A DNA stretch of 64,000 nucleotides from Nannobrachium achirus (lineage: Eukaryota > Chordata > Actinopteri > Myctophiformes > Myctophidae): NCBI GenBank assembly GCA_963921795.1, contig OY997659.1, forward strand, positions 52,014,995 to 52,078,994, in the 5' to 3' direction. A program made the position numbers and the translations under genes. Positions 23,901 to 30,446 of this stretch are shown in pieces (the first letter of the stretch is position 1; the number at the start of each line of letters is the position of its first letter). Under the pieces are notes generated by a model. It was not told where the DNA came from. It searched no databases and saw nothing but the letters and a program-made list of their open reading frames with translations.

Positions 23901-26813
23901 GTGTGCTGAACTGCATTGTGGGATGGGACAGCACCATCGGCAAGTGGGCCCGGGTGGAGGGGACCCCCAGCGACCCCAACCCCAACGACCCCTACGCCAA
24001 GATCGACAGCGAGACCCTGTTTAGAGAAGGAAAACTCACACCGTCCATTACTATCCTGGGTAAGAATGGGTGAATGTAATGCACAATCTCTGTAAAGCGC
24101 TTTGGATAAAAGCGCTATATAAATGCACCATTTACCATTTAAGAAGACTGGCTGCAATGTTAAGTGTGTGTATTGTTGCTGTCGGACAAAATGATATGAT
24201 ATAGTACTACTGATATAGTACTACACAGCAGCCATGTATTCAAAACATATATACAAACATTTGCAGGAATGCTTGGGTGATAAAAACCTCTTAAGCACTA
24301 AGATGTTAACTATAATGTAAGATTAATAACAACAACAAAAAATATGTTAAAAAAAAAACCCTATCTTTATCTTTATTTAAAACCTTAAAAATGTGTTTTC
24401 GTTGTGATGCTGATTTAAATATGAACATAAAGTATACACTGGGTATTCTTTGTAACACGTTAGTTCTGTTGATCAAAGCCGAAACAGCACAATGTTTTGT
24501 GTGTGCATTTTCAGAGCATGTTTAGTGTGGCCCTGATCCAGAAGAAGGGGTTGGGAGTAGCGTTGCAACGGTACGAGATTTTAACACCGAAAATACCGTC
24601 CGTGTCAACAGCGGCGGTTATCGGTAACACCGTTTCAACCACCATTGCGTGTCTTGTCGTCTTGTGAGCACTCAGTAGCAGCCAATGCTACCTCAAGCTA
24701 CAACCATCCGACCATATTAAAAATTCAGCTTTGTAAAAAAGCAACAACACTGTTAGTGTTACAACAACCCAGCGTTTTCTTGTTTGGCTAATCGTTGTTT
24801 ATCTTCCTACTGCGTGCTGTGACATTATAAAGCCACAACTAGTGTCCTGGAACGTGCCCTGCGAGTGGGGAGGAGACATCATGCAGTCTGATGGGCTGTG
24901 CCTCGCCCGTGGATGATCCTTTGATTCTGAATCTGTTCTCTTCACTCCCACACAAGGAACGGCTCCCGGCCTCCCGCGATTGGGAACCGAATCCCATCGT
25001 TCATTTAAAAGAGTTGTTCAAAAGAGTGGAATCGTTGGCGAACGTCACATCTCTACTGCGCTTTTACACGTTTGGTTTAGGGCAGTGGTTCTCAACCTGT
25101 GGGTCGGGACCCCCAGGGTGGTCGCCACTCGCCAAATTATTTTGGGGGCGTCCCCAGATGATGAGCTTAATGTGCAACATTGTTTTCTCTCTTAACAGTA
25201 GACAAACCAACATAAGGTTTAAGTGTATAGAGAGTACATACATAATATGCCATAATATGTCAAATATTATTTCTAACATGACAATTTAAGGACTTTTTAA
25301 TACCTCTAAAATGACAAATTAAACATTGGCCAAATTGTCAAATAAATCGTGAAAATGGCAGATCTACATGCTCACAACAAATTGTCAAATAAATCGTGAA
25401 AATGGCAGATCTACATGCTCACAACAAATTGTCAAATAAATCGTGAAAATGGCAGATATACATGCTCACAACAAATTGTCAAATAAATCGTGAAAATGGC
25501 AGATCTACATGCTCACAACGCCTCGCATTGCAAGGCGTTGTGAGCATGTAGATCGGCTATTTTCACAATAGAACAGTGTTAGGCCTATAAAAAATGTACT
25601 GCCTCAACTCTCGTCAGGGTGGGGGGGTCCCCAGTTAAAGTATGATTATTTGGGGGTCGCGGCCTGAAGGGCACGCTATGCCCTTTGGTCTGGTATCATT
25701 AACCGCCGGACGTACGCCTGTCTGGCGGTGATGTCCACCCGCGTCCCTCGATAACACTTTCCACGAGATGGAGACGTTTGTCGCTCCCTGACAGGCCCTG
25801 TATCTGTCTGTCTCTCGGGGAACACGCGCGCCGAATCTGAAGCCTGTGGGACGAACGGTTCTCGAGATACGCGGATTACAGACAGACAGACAGACAGACA
25901 CGCACGCACGCACGCAGGGACTTCTCGCATGTATAGATAGACGTGTCATATCTGCCGTGTGCAACTTCAAAGCCTAAAAGCCAAACAGAAATGTAATTGT
26001 CAACGACAAAAACACACTTAAATCGTTAATCGCAATTATTTGAGTGACAATGAATGGTCATGTAAAATGTCATGATGGTGACCTGTAGCGCTTTGGAGGC
26101 CGGACGCGACCGGACATCGTGTGGTCGAAAAAATCCCACACGGACGCATGGACGGCGTGTAAACGCGTGCATAGCCTACCCCCCCCCACCCGCGCGAGAG
26201 CCGCGCCAACACCCCACCCTGCGAATCCGCGATAACTACAAGCAATACTTTAATCAGTGGCTACTACTTTGCATAACAGGTTTCTAGTGGTGAATGTGTG
26301 AGCGTCCTCAAGCCCCCTCTATTCATATTATGGATATAGGTTTCCAGCTGTGACTGCATGTGCATGTGTCGATGTGTGTGTCCTCATACATGGCTCCATT
26401 ACTGTGGTATTTAGTGTTTGAGATTCATTCAAGGCAAACTTTGTTTCTCTAGCCTACTGCAGCGCTGTATTTTCTAAATGAATTAGAAGAAAGTAGAACA
26501 TAAAATCTTAAGTAACAATGCAAATGTAATTAAAACTAGAACACTATTGTTTTCCCACCATTAGATCTGCTGACATCCTTTCTATCTAAATAGCCTCTAG
26601 AGGCGCGTGCACGTGACGTCAATAAATGACCGTCCGCCAGGAAAAGAAAATCCCAAAGCACCACTGATGGTGACAGCCCAGGTCTGAATCCTTTGTGTCT
26701 CCTCTCCTGCAGGTTGCAACGTGACCATCCCCGCCGAGGTCATCATTCTCAACTCCATCGTCCTCCCGCACAAAGACCTCAACCGCAGCTTCAAGAACCA
26801 AATTATCCTCTAG
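9603..26813 (+). CDS. gmppa: GDP-mannose pyrophosphorylase alpha subunit, 12 coding exons
   Basis: The spliced coding exons are 9603-9642, 10940-11037, 11710-11813, 12960-13152, 13880-13939, 15776-15906, 19987-20121, 21544-21641, 21761-21807, 22473-22565, 23891-24059 and 26713-26813. They total 1,269 nt, every junction is GT-AG, and the phases agree, giving 422 residues plus TAG. The protein has the nucleotidyltransferase start GGPQKGTRFRPL (residues 9-20), KPLFPVAG (26-33), LGTGGG (89-94) and NADV (114-117). A left-handed beta-helix follows ([16 protein letters not shown] in exon 10), and it ends [10 protein letters not shown]. As known for the family, GMPPA is the cytosolic regulatory partner of GMPPB: it binds GDP-mannose and damps GDP-mannose synthesis for glycosylation. 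The length equals what I know of fish GMPPA. A teleost may have two paralogues, and I cannot tell which this is. The gene looks intact despite heavy repeat invasion of its introns. Confidence 0.95.
9731..9945 (-). mobile_element. (CAAT)n-tailed SINE copy in gmppa intron 1
   Basis: Seven GATT units are followed by AAGACTTTATTAGAAGTTTG and the same internal sequence as the copy at 7848. It lies about 90 bp after exon 1. Confidence 0.7.
10940..11037 (+). CDS. gmppa: gmppa coding exon 2
   Basis: The acceptor is ttgcag and the donor gtgggt. The exon encodes [20 protein letters not shown] and onward to EACAK. This is the nucleotide-binding signature of the nucleotidyltransferase domain. Confidence 0.95.
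11432..11562. repeat. hairpin element copies in gmppa intron 2
   Basis: Two left-arm versions (GAAAATAGCCGATCTAAAAG, AAAATAGTAGATCTATG) are followed by the complementary GACACGCTGTGAGCTTAGTA. Other partial copies in the gene lie at 8885-8935, 12550-12570, 13316-13345, 13420-13485, 14065-14085, 14775-14795, 15033-15080, 16787-16850 and 28086-28140. Confidence 0.7.
11710..11813 (+). CDS. gmppa: gmppa coding exon 3
   Basis: The acceptor is cccaag and the donor gtaaac. The exon encodes [19 protein letters not shown] and onward to EFKISI, plus two bases of an Arg codon. A (CA)n tract starts 24 bp after the donor. Confidence 0.93.
11840..11921. repeat. (CA)n microsatellite in gmppa intron 3
   Basis: About 40 uninterrupted CA dinucleotides begin 24 bp after the exon 3 donor. 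Confidence 0.98.
12783..12959 (+). repeat. three tandem copies of the exon 4 acceptor region
   Basis: A 56-60 bp unit containing AGCAGAAGTAAAGCT, CCATGTTGCTGT and GTGTGGTTGGACAG is repeated three times. Acceptor AGs fall at 12843, 12899 and 12959. The first two copies continue GTATCTGCAGAAGTAAAG, which would read RYLQK then stop. The third leads into the real exon. Confidence 0.85.
12960..13152 (+). CDS. gmppa: gmppa coding exon 4
   Basis: The acceptor ttggacag is followed by G-TAT-CTG-CAG-GAG. The exon encodes [18 protein letters not shown] through [13 protein letters not shown] to ILGTT and ends in phase 0 before gtaagg. Two upstream imperfect copies of this acceptor lie at 12843 and 12899. 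Only the third continues into an open frame. Confidence 0.95.
13880..13939 (+). CDS. gmppa: gmppa coding exon 5
   Basis: This 60-bp in-phase exon encodes [20 protein letters not shown]. The acceptor is taaccag and the donor gtacgg. Confidence 0.93.
15172..15629. mobile_element. nested hAT element with transposase N-terminal remnant
   Basis: The element is flanked by perfect 8-bp duplications GTTTAAGT at 15164-15171 and 15630-15637. Its ends are CAGACCTGGGCATTG and ATTGCCCACCCCTG, the common CAGGGGTGGGCAAT-type hAT terminus. It sits inside the element at 14899-15770, so it is the younger insertion. Confidence 0.7.
15446..15600 (+). pseudogene. remnant of hAT transposase BED zinc-finger region
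   Basis: The translation reads [20 protein letters not shown] followed by [15 protein letters not shown]. This is the opening of the zinc-finger region of fish hAT transposases and their domesticated GTF2IRD2/ZBED-like relatives. The C-x2-C is present, but the His half of the finger and the catalytic body are absent. It is a fragment carried by the short nested hAT element. Confidence 0.5.
15776..15906 (+). CDS. gmppa: gmppa coding exon 6
   Basis: The exon encodes [20 protein letters not shown] and onward to [10 protein letters not shown], and ends two bases into a Leu codon before gtgagt. The acceptor ctcag at 15771-15775 is part of the right-hand 8-bp target duplication of an hAT element, so the sequence upstream of it is transposon-derived. 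Confidence 0.95.
16097..16111 (+). CDS. gmppa: candidate alternative 15-nt microexon of gmppa
   Basis: Fifteen nucleotides lie between a strong acceptor (ggtcag after roughly 130 nt of nearly uninterrupted pyrimidines) and a consensus donor gtaagt, 190 bp after exon 6. Spliced between exons 6 and 7 it keeps frame. It would insert YPYDG and change MLL-EEPTNGW to MLL-YPYDG-EEPTNGW, just before the segment where GMPPA orthologues vary. Its use is inferred; the direct exon 6 to 7 junction matches the expected fish protein better. Confidence 0.35.
16390..16600 (-). mobile_element. (CAAT)n-tailed SINE copy in gmppa intron 6
   Basis: TTGATTGATTGAAGAATGTA, AGTACAGTTTCATGACAGTA and TCCACAGGAACCACACTTCA match the family in reverse orientation. 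Confidence 0.7.
17165..18714. mobile_element. 1.55-kb non-autonomous element flanked by TTAA
   Basis: Perfect 10-bp inverted ends GTGTGCCTGC (17165-17174) and GCAGGCACAC (18705-18714) are each bordered by TTAA (17161-17164 and 18715-18718). This fits piggyBac- or Kolobok-like integration. No transposase frame is seen inside. It contains CACTTCCTGTTTGGTGA repeats, a 535-bp GAGAAAAAAA minisatellite and two tandem modules of about 174 bp (18290-18630). Confidence 0.5.
17515..18050. repeat. TTTTGAGAAAAAAAA minisatellite
   Basis: More than 30 short units of the form (T)nGAG(A)n with variable run lengths lie here. Phe-rich frames on the minus strand are products of this low-complexity sequence, not genes. 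Confidence 0.95.
18723..19385. other. intron 6 sequence without recognised element
   Basis: It holds a (GGT)n run at 18823-18851. A moderately GC-rich stretch at 18855-19145 has an open frame on the plus strand, but it lacks any recognised domain. Confidence 0.4.
19386..19475. repeat. 30-bp tandem repeat, 3 copies
   Basis: Three copies of a unit containing GGGAACCAATCAGGGCTTAT and GAGCGAG lie in gmppa intron 6. Each carries a CCAAT motif. Confidence 0.9.
19663..19838. repeat. two hairpin element copies
   Basis: The first (19669-19733) pairs AAATAGCAGATCTGTAACCTC with GAGCTCGTAGATCAAGCTAT. The second (19790-19832) is a short form, TAGCCGATCTACAAG directly joined to CTTGTAGATCTGCTA, with essentially no loop. 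Confidence 0.8.
19987..20121 (+). CDS. gmppa: gmppa coding exon 7
   Basis: The acceptor is ttatgaag. The first base completes Leu and then reads [20 protein letters not shown] through GKLYVY to FWSQIKSAG. The donor is gtgaga. Several AG dinucleotides follow one another here; 19987 is chosen because it alone keeps the frame from exon 6. Confidence 0.93.
20146..20350. repeat. fragment of the CTCCCTAATCGGGAG element
   Basis: AGACTCCCTAATCGGGAGAT and the following GACAGATCCACGTTGATGAC and TTTTAGGGCAGAATCTGTAG match, in reverse, the element at 29514-30133. It lies just after gmppa exon 7. Confidence 0.65.
20351..21543. other. gmppa intron 7, no element assigned
   Basis: The sequence includes a pair of CTCTCCCTGAGCTGTG-type short repeats just before exon 8 (21455-21535) and hAT-like words near 21360. 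No exon is supported. Confidence 0.4.
21544..21641 (+). CDS. gmppa: gmppa coding exon 8
   Basis: The exon encodes [23 protein letters not shown] and onward to GGPKIS. The acceptor is caacag and the donor gtatgt. Confidence 0.94.
21761..21807 (+). CDS. gmppa: gmppa coding exon 9
   Basis: This 47-bp exon encodes [16 protein letters not shown], the entry to the beta-helix. The acceptor is ctttag and the donor gtaagg. Confidence 0.93.
21914..22196. mobile_element. MITE with TTTTCCGGACTATAAGGCGCA ends
   Basis: The left end ATTTTCCGGACTATAAGGCG and the right end CGCCTTATAGTCCGGAAAAT are inverted repeats. Internal copies of GCGCACCGGACTATAAGGCG are present. This terminal sequence is very common in fish genomes. 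It lies in gmppa intron 9. Confidence 0.75.
22473..22565 (+). CDS. gmppa: gmppa coding exon 10
   Basis: The exon encodes [19 protein letters not shown] and onward to ILHGAALQ, hexapeptide-repeat beta-helix coils. Its last about 14 bases and its donor gtaaac are the founder of the minisatellite that follows. Confidence 0.94.
22549..23118 (+). repeat. minisatellite made of the exon 10 end and donor site, 16 copies
   Basis: Sixteen copies of CTCTGCAGGTAAACACAC follow each other with spacings of 33, 35 or 36 bp, separated by CTGTTCTGCACGGTG-type sequence. The first copy is the true exon 10 end and donor. Length variants come from an optional GCA or GCC triplet and an extra CA. Open frames in this block on either strand are repeat artefacts. 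Confidence 0.9.
23265..23680. repeat. fragment of the CTCCCTAATCGGGAG element with tandem units
   Basis: The sequence begins AGACTCCCTAATCGGGAGGT and then has two units with GCGTGATTTTAGGGCAAAAT and TGTCCAAAAATGTGTTT. It ends GATGGTGGCGCTAGAAGAGG and so on. A piece of the same family (GGTGGCGCTAGAAGAGGGGC) is fossilised inside every array unit. Confidence 0.65.
23891..24059 (+). CDS. gmppa: gmppa coding exon 11
   Basis: The exon encodes [19 protein letters not shown] through [16 protein letters not shown] to TPSITIL. It carries the GMPPA-specific loop ([11 protein letters not shown]) implicated in control of GMPPB. The donor is gtaaga. A LINE-like tail begins about 20 bp into the intron. Confidence 0.95.
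24078..24141 (+). repeat. LINE/SINE 3'-tail fragment
   Basis: The words CTGTAAAGCGCTTTGGATAA and AAAGCGCTATATAAATGCA form the well-known 3' tail shared by fish L2-type LINEs and their SINEs. It lies about 20 bp inside gmppa intron 11. Confidence 0.6.
24142..24880. other. gmppa intron 11, mostly unassigned
   Basis: A transposon-like stretch with GTTGCAACGGTACGAGATTT and ATCGGTAACACCGTTTCAAC lies at 24560-24645. The rest is AT-rich without recognised content. Confidence 0.4.
25083..25660. mobile_element. hAT-like remnant with CAGTGGTTCTCAACC end
   Basis: CAGTGGTTCTCAACCTGTGG begins a widespread vertebrate hAT-type terminus. Near the other side GGGGGTCGCGGCC is seen. The element contains the four 47-bp tandem repeats. 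Similar termini appear at 4789 (CAGTGTTTCTCAACC), 10043 (CAGGGGTCTTCAACG) and 11066, and reversed in each array unit near 31365. Confidence 0.45.
25331..25570. repeat. four 47-bp tandem repeats ending in a palindrome
   Basis: Four direct copies at 25331-25518 each contain one arm of the locus-wide hairpin (GCAGATCTACATGCTCACAA). The last copy runs into the complementary arm GTTGTGAGCATGTAGATCGG at 25537-25560. The result is four left arms facing one right arm. Confidence 0.85.
25875..25918. repeat. (CAGA)n and (CACG)n microsatellite
   Basis: Tandem CAGA followed by CACG tetranucleotides lie in gmppa intron 11. Confidence 0.9.
26713..26813 (+). CDS. gmppa: gmppa terminal coding exon 12
   Basis: The acceptor is cctgcag. 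The exon encodes [20 protein letters not shown] and onward to [10 protein letters not shown], then TAG at 26811-26813. A decayed duplicate of its 3' half lies at 28247-28310. Confidence 0.95.
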
Positions 26814-26990
26814 TTATCTGTGCCTGGACGCTGGCTGTGTGGCTCCGCTTACACTGCCGTGAATGAAGGATCCATTTCGTCTAGAGCCGGCCGCCCCTGA
26901 TAGTTAGGGAAAATTAGCAGAATATCTGTCAAATCTGGGAATAAATTCCTTACCAAACAATTTCTTCACCAATGTGTTGGTAAAGATGTC
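26814..26990 (+). terminator. gmppa: gmppa 3' UTR with candidate poly(A) signal
   Basis: The only AATAAA close to the stop is at 26940-26945, inside the left arm of the foldback element that starts near 26899. If it is used, the transposon supplies the cleavage signal and the 3' UTR would be about 150 nt. This is an inference from position. Confidence 0.3.
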
Positions 26991-27534
26991 TAGTAACATA
27001 TCTAACAAAGATTGAAATTCAACATCCCTAGCAAAATATTTGACAGCTAGGGTAATTCTCGGTCTCATTCACTTACTATACACTGTACTGTAAGGGAAAA
27101 AAAATCACTCCCAAAAATATGCTTTAAGTGGGATGTGAGGGGTCTAACTAGGTGTTTTTATTTATTCTGAATCCACCTTGTGAAAAGTGATGACTCATCA
27201 CTAAACCATCGTTTTTTTGCGTCTGATTTTGGCCAAATGGATGTTTTTCGTTCAAAACAAATGCTTGCAATGGATTCAGAATAATTAAAAACACCTAGTT
27301 AGACCCCTAACATGCTACTTAAAGCATATTCTTGGGAGTGATTTTTCCCCCCTTATAGTACAGTGTATAAGTGAATGAGACCTAGAATTACCCTAGCTGT
27401 CAAATATTTTGCTAGGGATGTTGAATTTCAATCTTTGTTAGATATGTTACTAGACACCTTTACGAACACATTGGTGAAGAAATTGTTTGGTAAGGAATTT
27501 ATTCCCAGGGTTTTATTAAAATTCCCTGACTATG
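26899..27534. mobile_element. 636-bp foldback (long inverted repeat) element
   Basis: The left arm (about 26899-27175) and right arm (about 27271-27534) are near-complete reverse complements around a loop of about 95 bp. For example, AATTCAACATCCCTAGCAAA pairs with TTTGCTAGGGATGTTGAATT. The ends are GATAGTTAGGGAAAATT and AAAATTCCCTGACTATG. The paralogous empty site is readable at about 28866-28895, supporting insertion after the local duplication. Confidence 0.85.
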
Positions 27535-28246
27535 ACACTGCCTCTGGAGTTACTGTATATAAGACATCACAAGAGAGAAAAGATACTGGGACATTTGTTT
27601 GGTTGTTTTGAAAGGAAGATACAGGAATATTTTGATTATCATAATTAATAATGATATTATTATTGAATGAGAGCTTTGCTTTTTTCTTTTCTTTTTTTTT
27701 TTACAGGCAAGAATCTTTATTTTTATCTTTATTTTCTTAACAACCCAACGCGAGGGGGGGGGGGGGGGTCGTTCATGTGGGGGCGAATAACTTTGCTGGG
27801 TCTTTTCTTTGTTTTACAGCGTCTGACAAACAAAGATAATCAAACTAGGAGAGGTCTCGAAAGTGGATAAAAGAAAAGTTAACCTGACCTAACTTAAACC
27901 TGACACGGTCGTATGGTGAAAAATAGATTGACTGTGTAAGATCTGCTATTTTCTCCCTGTGTATAAAATAAGCATAATAAAAGGCCTAGGCTATTTTTGA
28001 GAATTTCCTCCTATAAACGAATCGTCTCTGTCGGGTGTAAACCTCACACGTCCAAAACTTTAAATTTTCAGGATACAAATTCAAAAGACGCAGATCTAGA
28101 AGCTCAAAGCGTTTTGAGCTCGAGGATCTGCTACTTTTGCTTTTGTGTGACGCTGTAGCATTTAATTTTCAAAAATAAAAAAACACATAAAGTTAGACTA
28201 TTATGGAGATATGAGGTTTCTTCCTGACGCTGGGTTTTAAACCGGG

Positions 28247-28310
28247 CCTTTGTCCTCCCGCGAGACGACCTCACCCGCTGCTTCAAAATCCGCAGGTTAT
28301 TATTGGAATA
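28247..28310 (+). pseudogene. decayed duplicate of the gmppa terminal exon
   Basis: GTCCTCCCGCGAGACGACCT and CACCCGCTGCTTCAA match the end of gmppa exon 12 (GTCCTCCCGCACAAAGACCT, CAACCGCAGCTTCAA) over about 55 bp, with substitutions that spoil the frame. The flank at 28866-28970 also matches the gmppa 3' flank at 27535-27615, so both exon and downstream sequence were duplicated. Confidence 0.7.
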
Positions 28311-28590
28311 CTGATATATTATTGATTTCAGCTGTTACTATTACAAACATGCAAACATGACCCACTTAAATTAGTAGCTTAATGACTAGTATAGTAGTAT
28401 TAAAATGTTTAGTCTTTTTCATGAGTATAACTAAATGCATTTGAAATTAAATCATAATTACATTTTACGATTCCAATTAAAAACATGACAAAAAATAATT
28501 CAGGATTCCAATTCAAAAGAAGCTAAAATATCTGCTATTTTTGCTTCTTTTGTATGAGATATGACAAAGTAGGACGTAGCAATATGCAAT

Positions 28591-28844
28591 GTGGCCCTCT
28601 GGAGTGAAGGTGGAAATATAGTGGCCCTCTGGAGTGAAGGTGGAAATATAGTGGCCCTCTGGAGTGAAGGTGGAAATATAGTGGCCCTCTGGAGTGAAGG
28701 TGGAAATATAGTGGCCCTCTGGAGTGAAGGTGGAAATATAGTGGCCCTCTGGAGTGAAGGTGGAAATATAGTGGCCCTCTGGAGTGAAGGTGGAAATATA
28801 GTGGCCCTCTGGAGTGAAGGTGGGAATATAGTGGCCCTCACCAT
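28591..28844. repeat. 30-bp minisatellite, 8 copies
   Basis: Eight almost identical 30-bp units (GTGGCCCTCTGGAGTGAAGG followed by TGGAAATATA) are followed by a partial ninth. No spacers are present. All frames on both strands are open because the period is a multiple of three, so the apparent ORFs are not evidence of coding. Confidence 0.97.
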
Positions 28845-28865
28845 CATCAAAGTTGCCCACCCCTG

Positions 28866-28975
28866 GTCTAGAGCGTCCCTGGCGCCACCTCCCTGAGTTA
28901 CTGTATATAAGGTGTCAAAAGAGAAAAGATATGGAACGTTTATTTTGCGGTTTTGAAAGGAAAAGATTTGTATGT
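28866..28975 (+). repeat. duplicate of gmppa 3'-flanking sequence
   Basis: The words CTAGAGC, GAGTTACTGTATATAAG, GAGAAAAGATA and GTTTTGAAAGGAA occur in the same order at 26880-26886 and 27548-27615. Here they are not interrupted by the foldback element. Confidence 0.7.
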
Positions 28976-29440
28976 ATTGTTCGACGTGGAAGCCGCTGTG
29001 CATTCTCCGCCTGTCGGCAACAATGGGACAAAGAGGGGGAGGCTAATCGCCTCTCCCGCTTGACTCACCTTGAAAACCTTTCCCTGAACTTTATATTGGA
29101 TTTTCGTGGAGAATTACTGACACCCTTGTAGTGTAATGCAATTAGCTTGAATTTAGTTTGATTTAGGCAAAGTTTTATTTGACAGTCGTGTTCTTTTTCC
29201 TCAAGGGAACCTCTCTGTTGTTGGTTGGATGGGGGTTGGGTTTGTTACTTGCACTAGTGGCTGTTTTTTTTTTTTAATGAAATAAAAAAAAACCTTGGGT
29301 CACCCACTGTGTGGTAAATGAGTGGATGTAATCATTTAGGAGGCTGTGATTACATTGTTTGCAGCATTTTAATTGTGACTCGCCTTATAGCCATACTGAC
29401 TAAAGAAATGGGATCTTCGATTTAGCTATGTTGTCTTTAT
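28976..29440. other. no gene or recognised element
   Basis: Downstream of the duplicated gmppa flank. An AATAAA at 29280 and a poly-T/poly-A pair are present, but nothing coding is supported. Confidence 0.4.
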
Positions 29441-30208
29441 AACGTGAAACTAGAATGAGGCATCGAGTCTGATGCTTGGAATAGTCTGTACCAACTTAAT
29501 TAGAAGCCTTTGATTTCAGAAGGTCATGGCAAAAAAGGCTTGTAGAGTTTATGATCATTGCGACCATCTTACTATCAAAACCTCCACCAGCTGTCCGTCC
29601 GTCAGTCCGTCAGTCTGTCTGTCACACGTCACACTTTTGCCCTGCTCATATCTCCGCAACCATTGCCCCGATCCATGCCAAATTTTACACACATACTCCT
29701 TGCCTGCCAAATCACAACCTCCACCCATCAATTCACACATGACCCTCTTCTAGTGCCACCATGAGGCTGATTCTTGCAAAACACATTTTTGGACACAGCT
29801 CCTACAATTTTTGCCCTAAAATCACGCAAATCGGTACACAGTATGTCTACACCCATGTCATCAACATGGATCTGTCCCATATAGCGCCACCTTCAGGCCG
29901 ATTTTTTAAAACACATTTTTGGACACTGCTCCTACAGATTTTGCCCTAAAATCACGCAAATCGGTACACAGTATGTCTACACCCATGTCATCAACATGGA
30001 TCTGTCCCATATAGCGCCACCTTCAGGCCGATTTTCTCAAACACATTTTTGGACACTGCTCCTACACATTTTGCCCTAAAATCACGCTGCGACCTGACGG
30101 TCGCTTATCTCCCGATTAGGGAGTCTTACTGGTAATGTGAAACTAGAAGGAGGCATGGAGTCTGATGCTTGGAATAGTCTGTACCAACTTAATTAGAAGC
30201 CTTTGATA
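29441..30208. repeat. 75-bp direct repeats flanking a MITE-like element
   Basis: The words CGAGTCTGATGCTTGGAATA and GTCTGTACCAACTTAATTAG at 29441-29514 recur at about 30136-30208. Between them lies an element containing GTCCGTCCGTCAGTCCGTCA, two tandem units of about 120 bp (CAAATCGGTACACAGTATGT) and the end CTCCCGATTAGGGAGTCTTA. Relatives occur at 20146-20350 and 23265-23680. Confidence 0.7.
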
Positions 30209-30312
30209 TGTGTTCATTTATATTCCTGAACAGATTATATGACAAAGGTCTCAGTCGTTCATAAATAGTTTTTGTTCCAGGTTTGTTCATGAGCTGATCA
30301 AGCCGGCTCCAT

Positions 30313-30446
30313 TCACTGACGCAACCGCAGTTTTCCCAACTACCCTGAGCGCAAGGGTGGGGGCGCAGGAGTGTGGGAAGCCTATTGCCCATCGGCCCCC
30401 ACAGTTGCGCTCAGGGTCATTGGGAAAACGGCGGTCGCTTCACTGA
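30313..30446. repeat. 52-bp inverted repeat spanning the left edge of the array
   Basis: The left arm 30313-30364 and right arm 30395-30446 match at about 44 of 52 positions as reverse complements (for example TTTTCCCAACTACCCTGAGC against GCTCAGGGTCATTGGGAAAA). The first base shared by all array units, at about 30371, lies in the loop. Only the right arm is present in the repeating unit. Confidence 0.8.

Noticed and set aside
28591..28844. CRISPR-like regular repeat
   Set aside because: The units are contiguous without unique spacers and the DNA is eukaryotic. It is a minisatellite.
28500..29003. Repeat protein-like frames on both strands (ATIFPPSLQR, ALWSEGGNIV)
   Set aside because: The 30-bp satellite is divisible by three, so all frames repeat. 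No signal of selection or gene structure.
29441..30208. LTR retrotransposon based on flanking direct repeats
   Set aside because: The repeats are only about 75 bp, lack TG...CA ends, and no gag or pol sequence or primer-binding site is seen between them.
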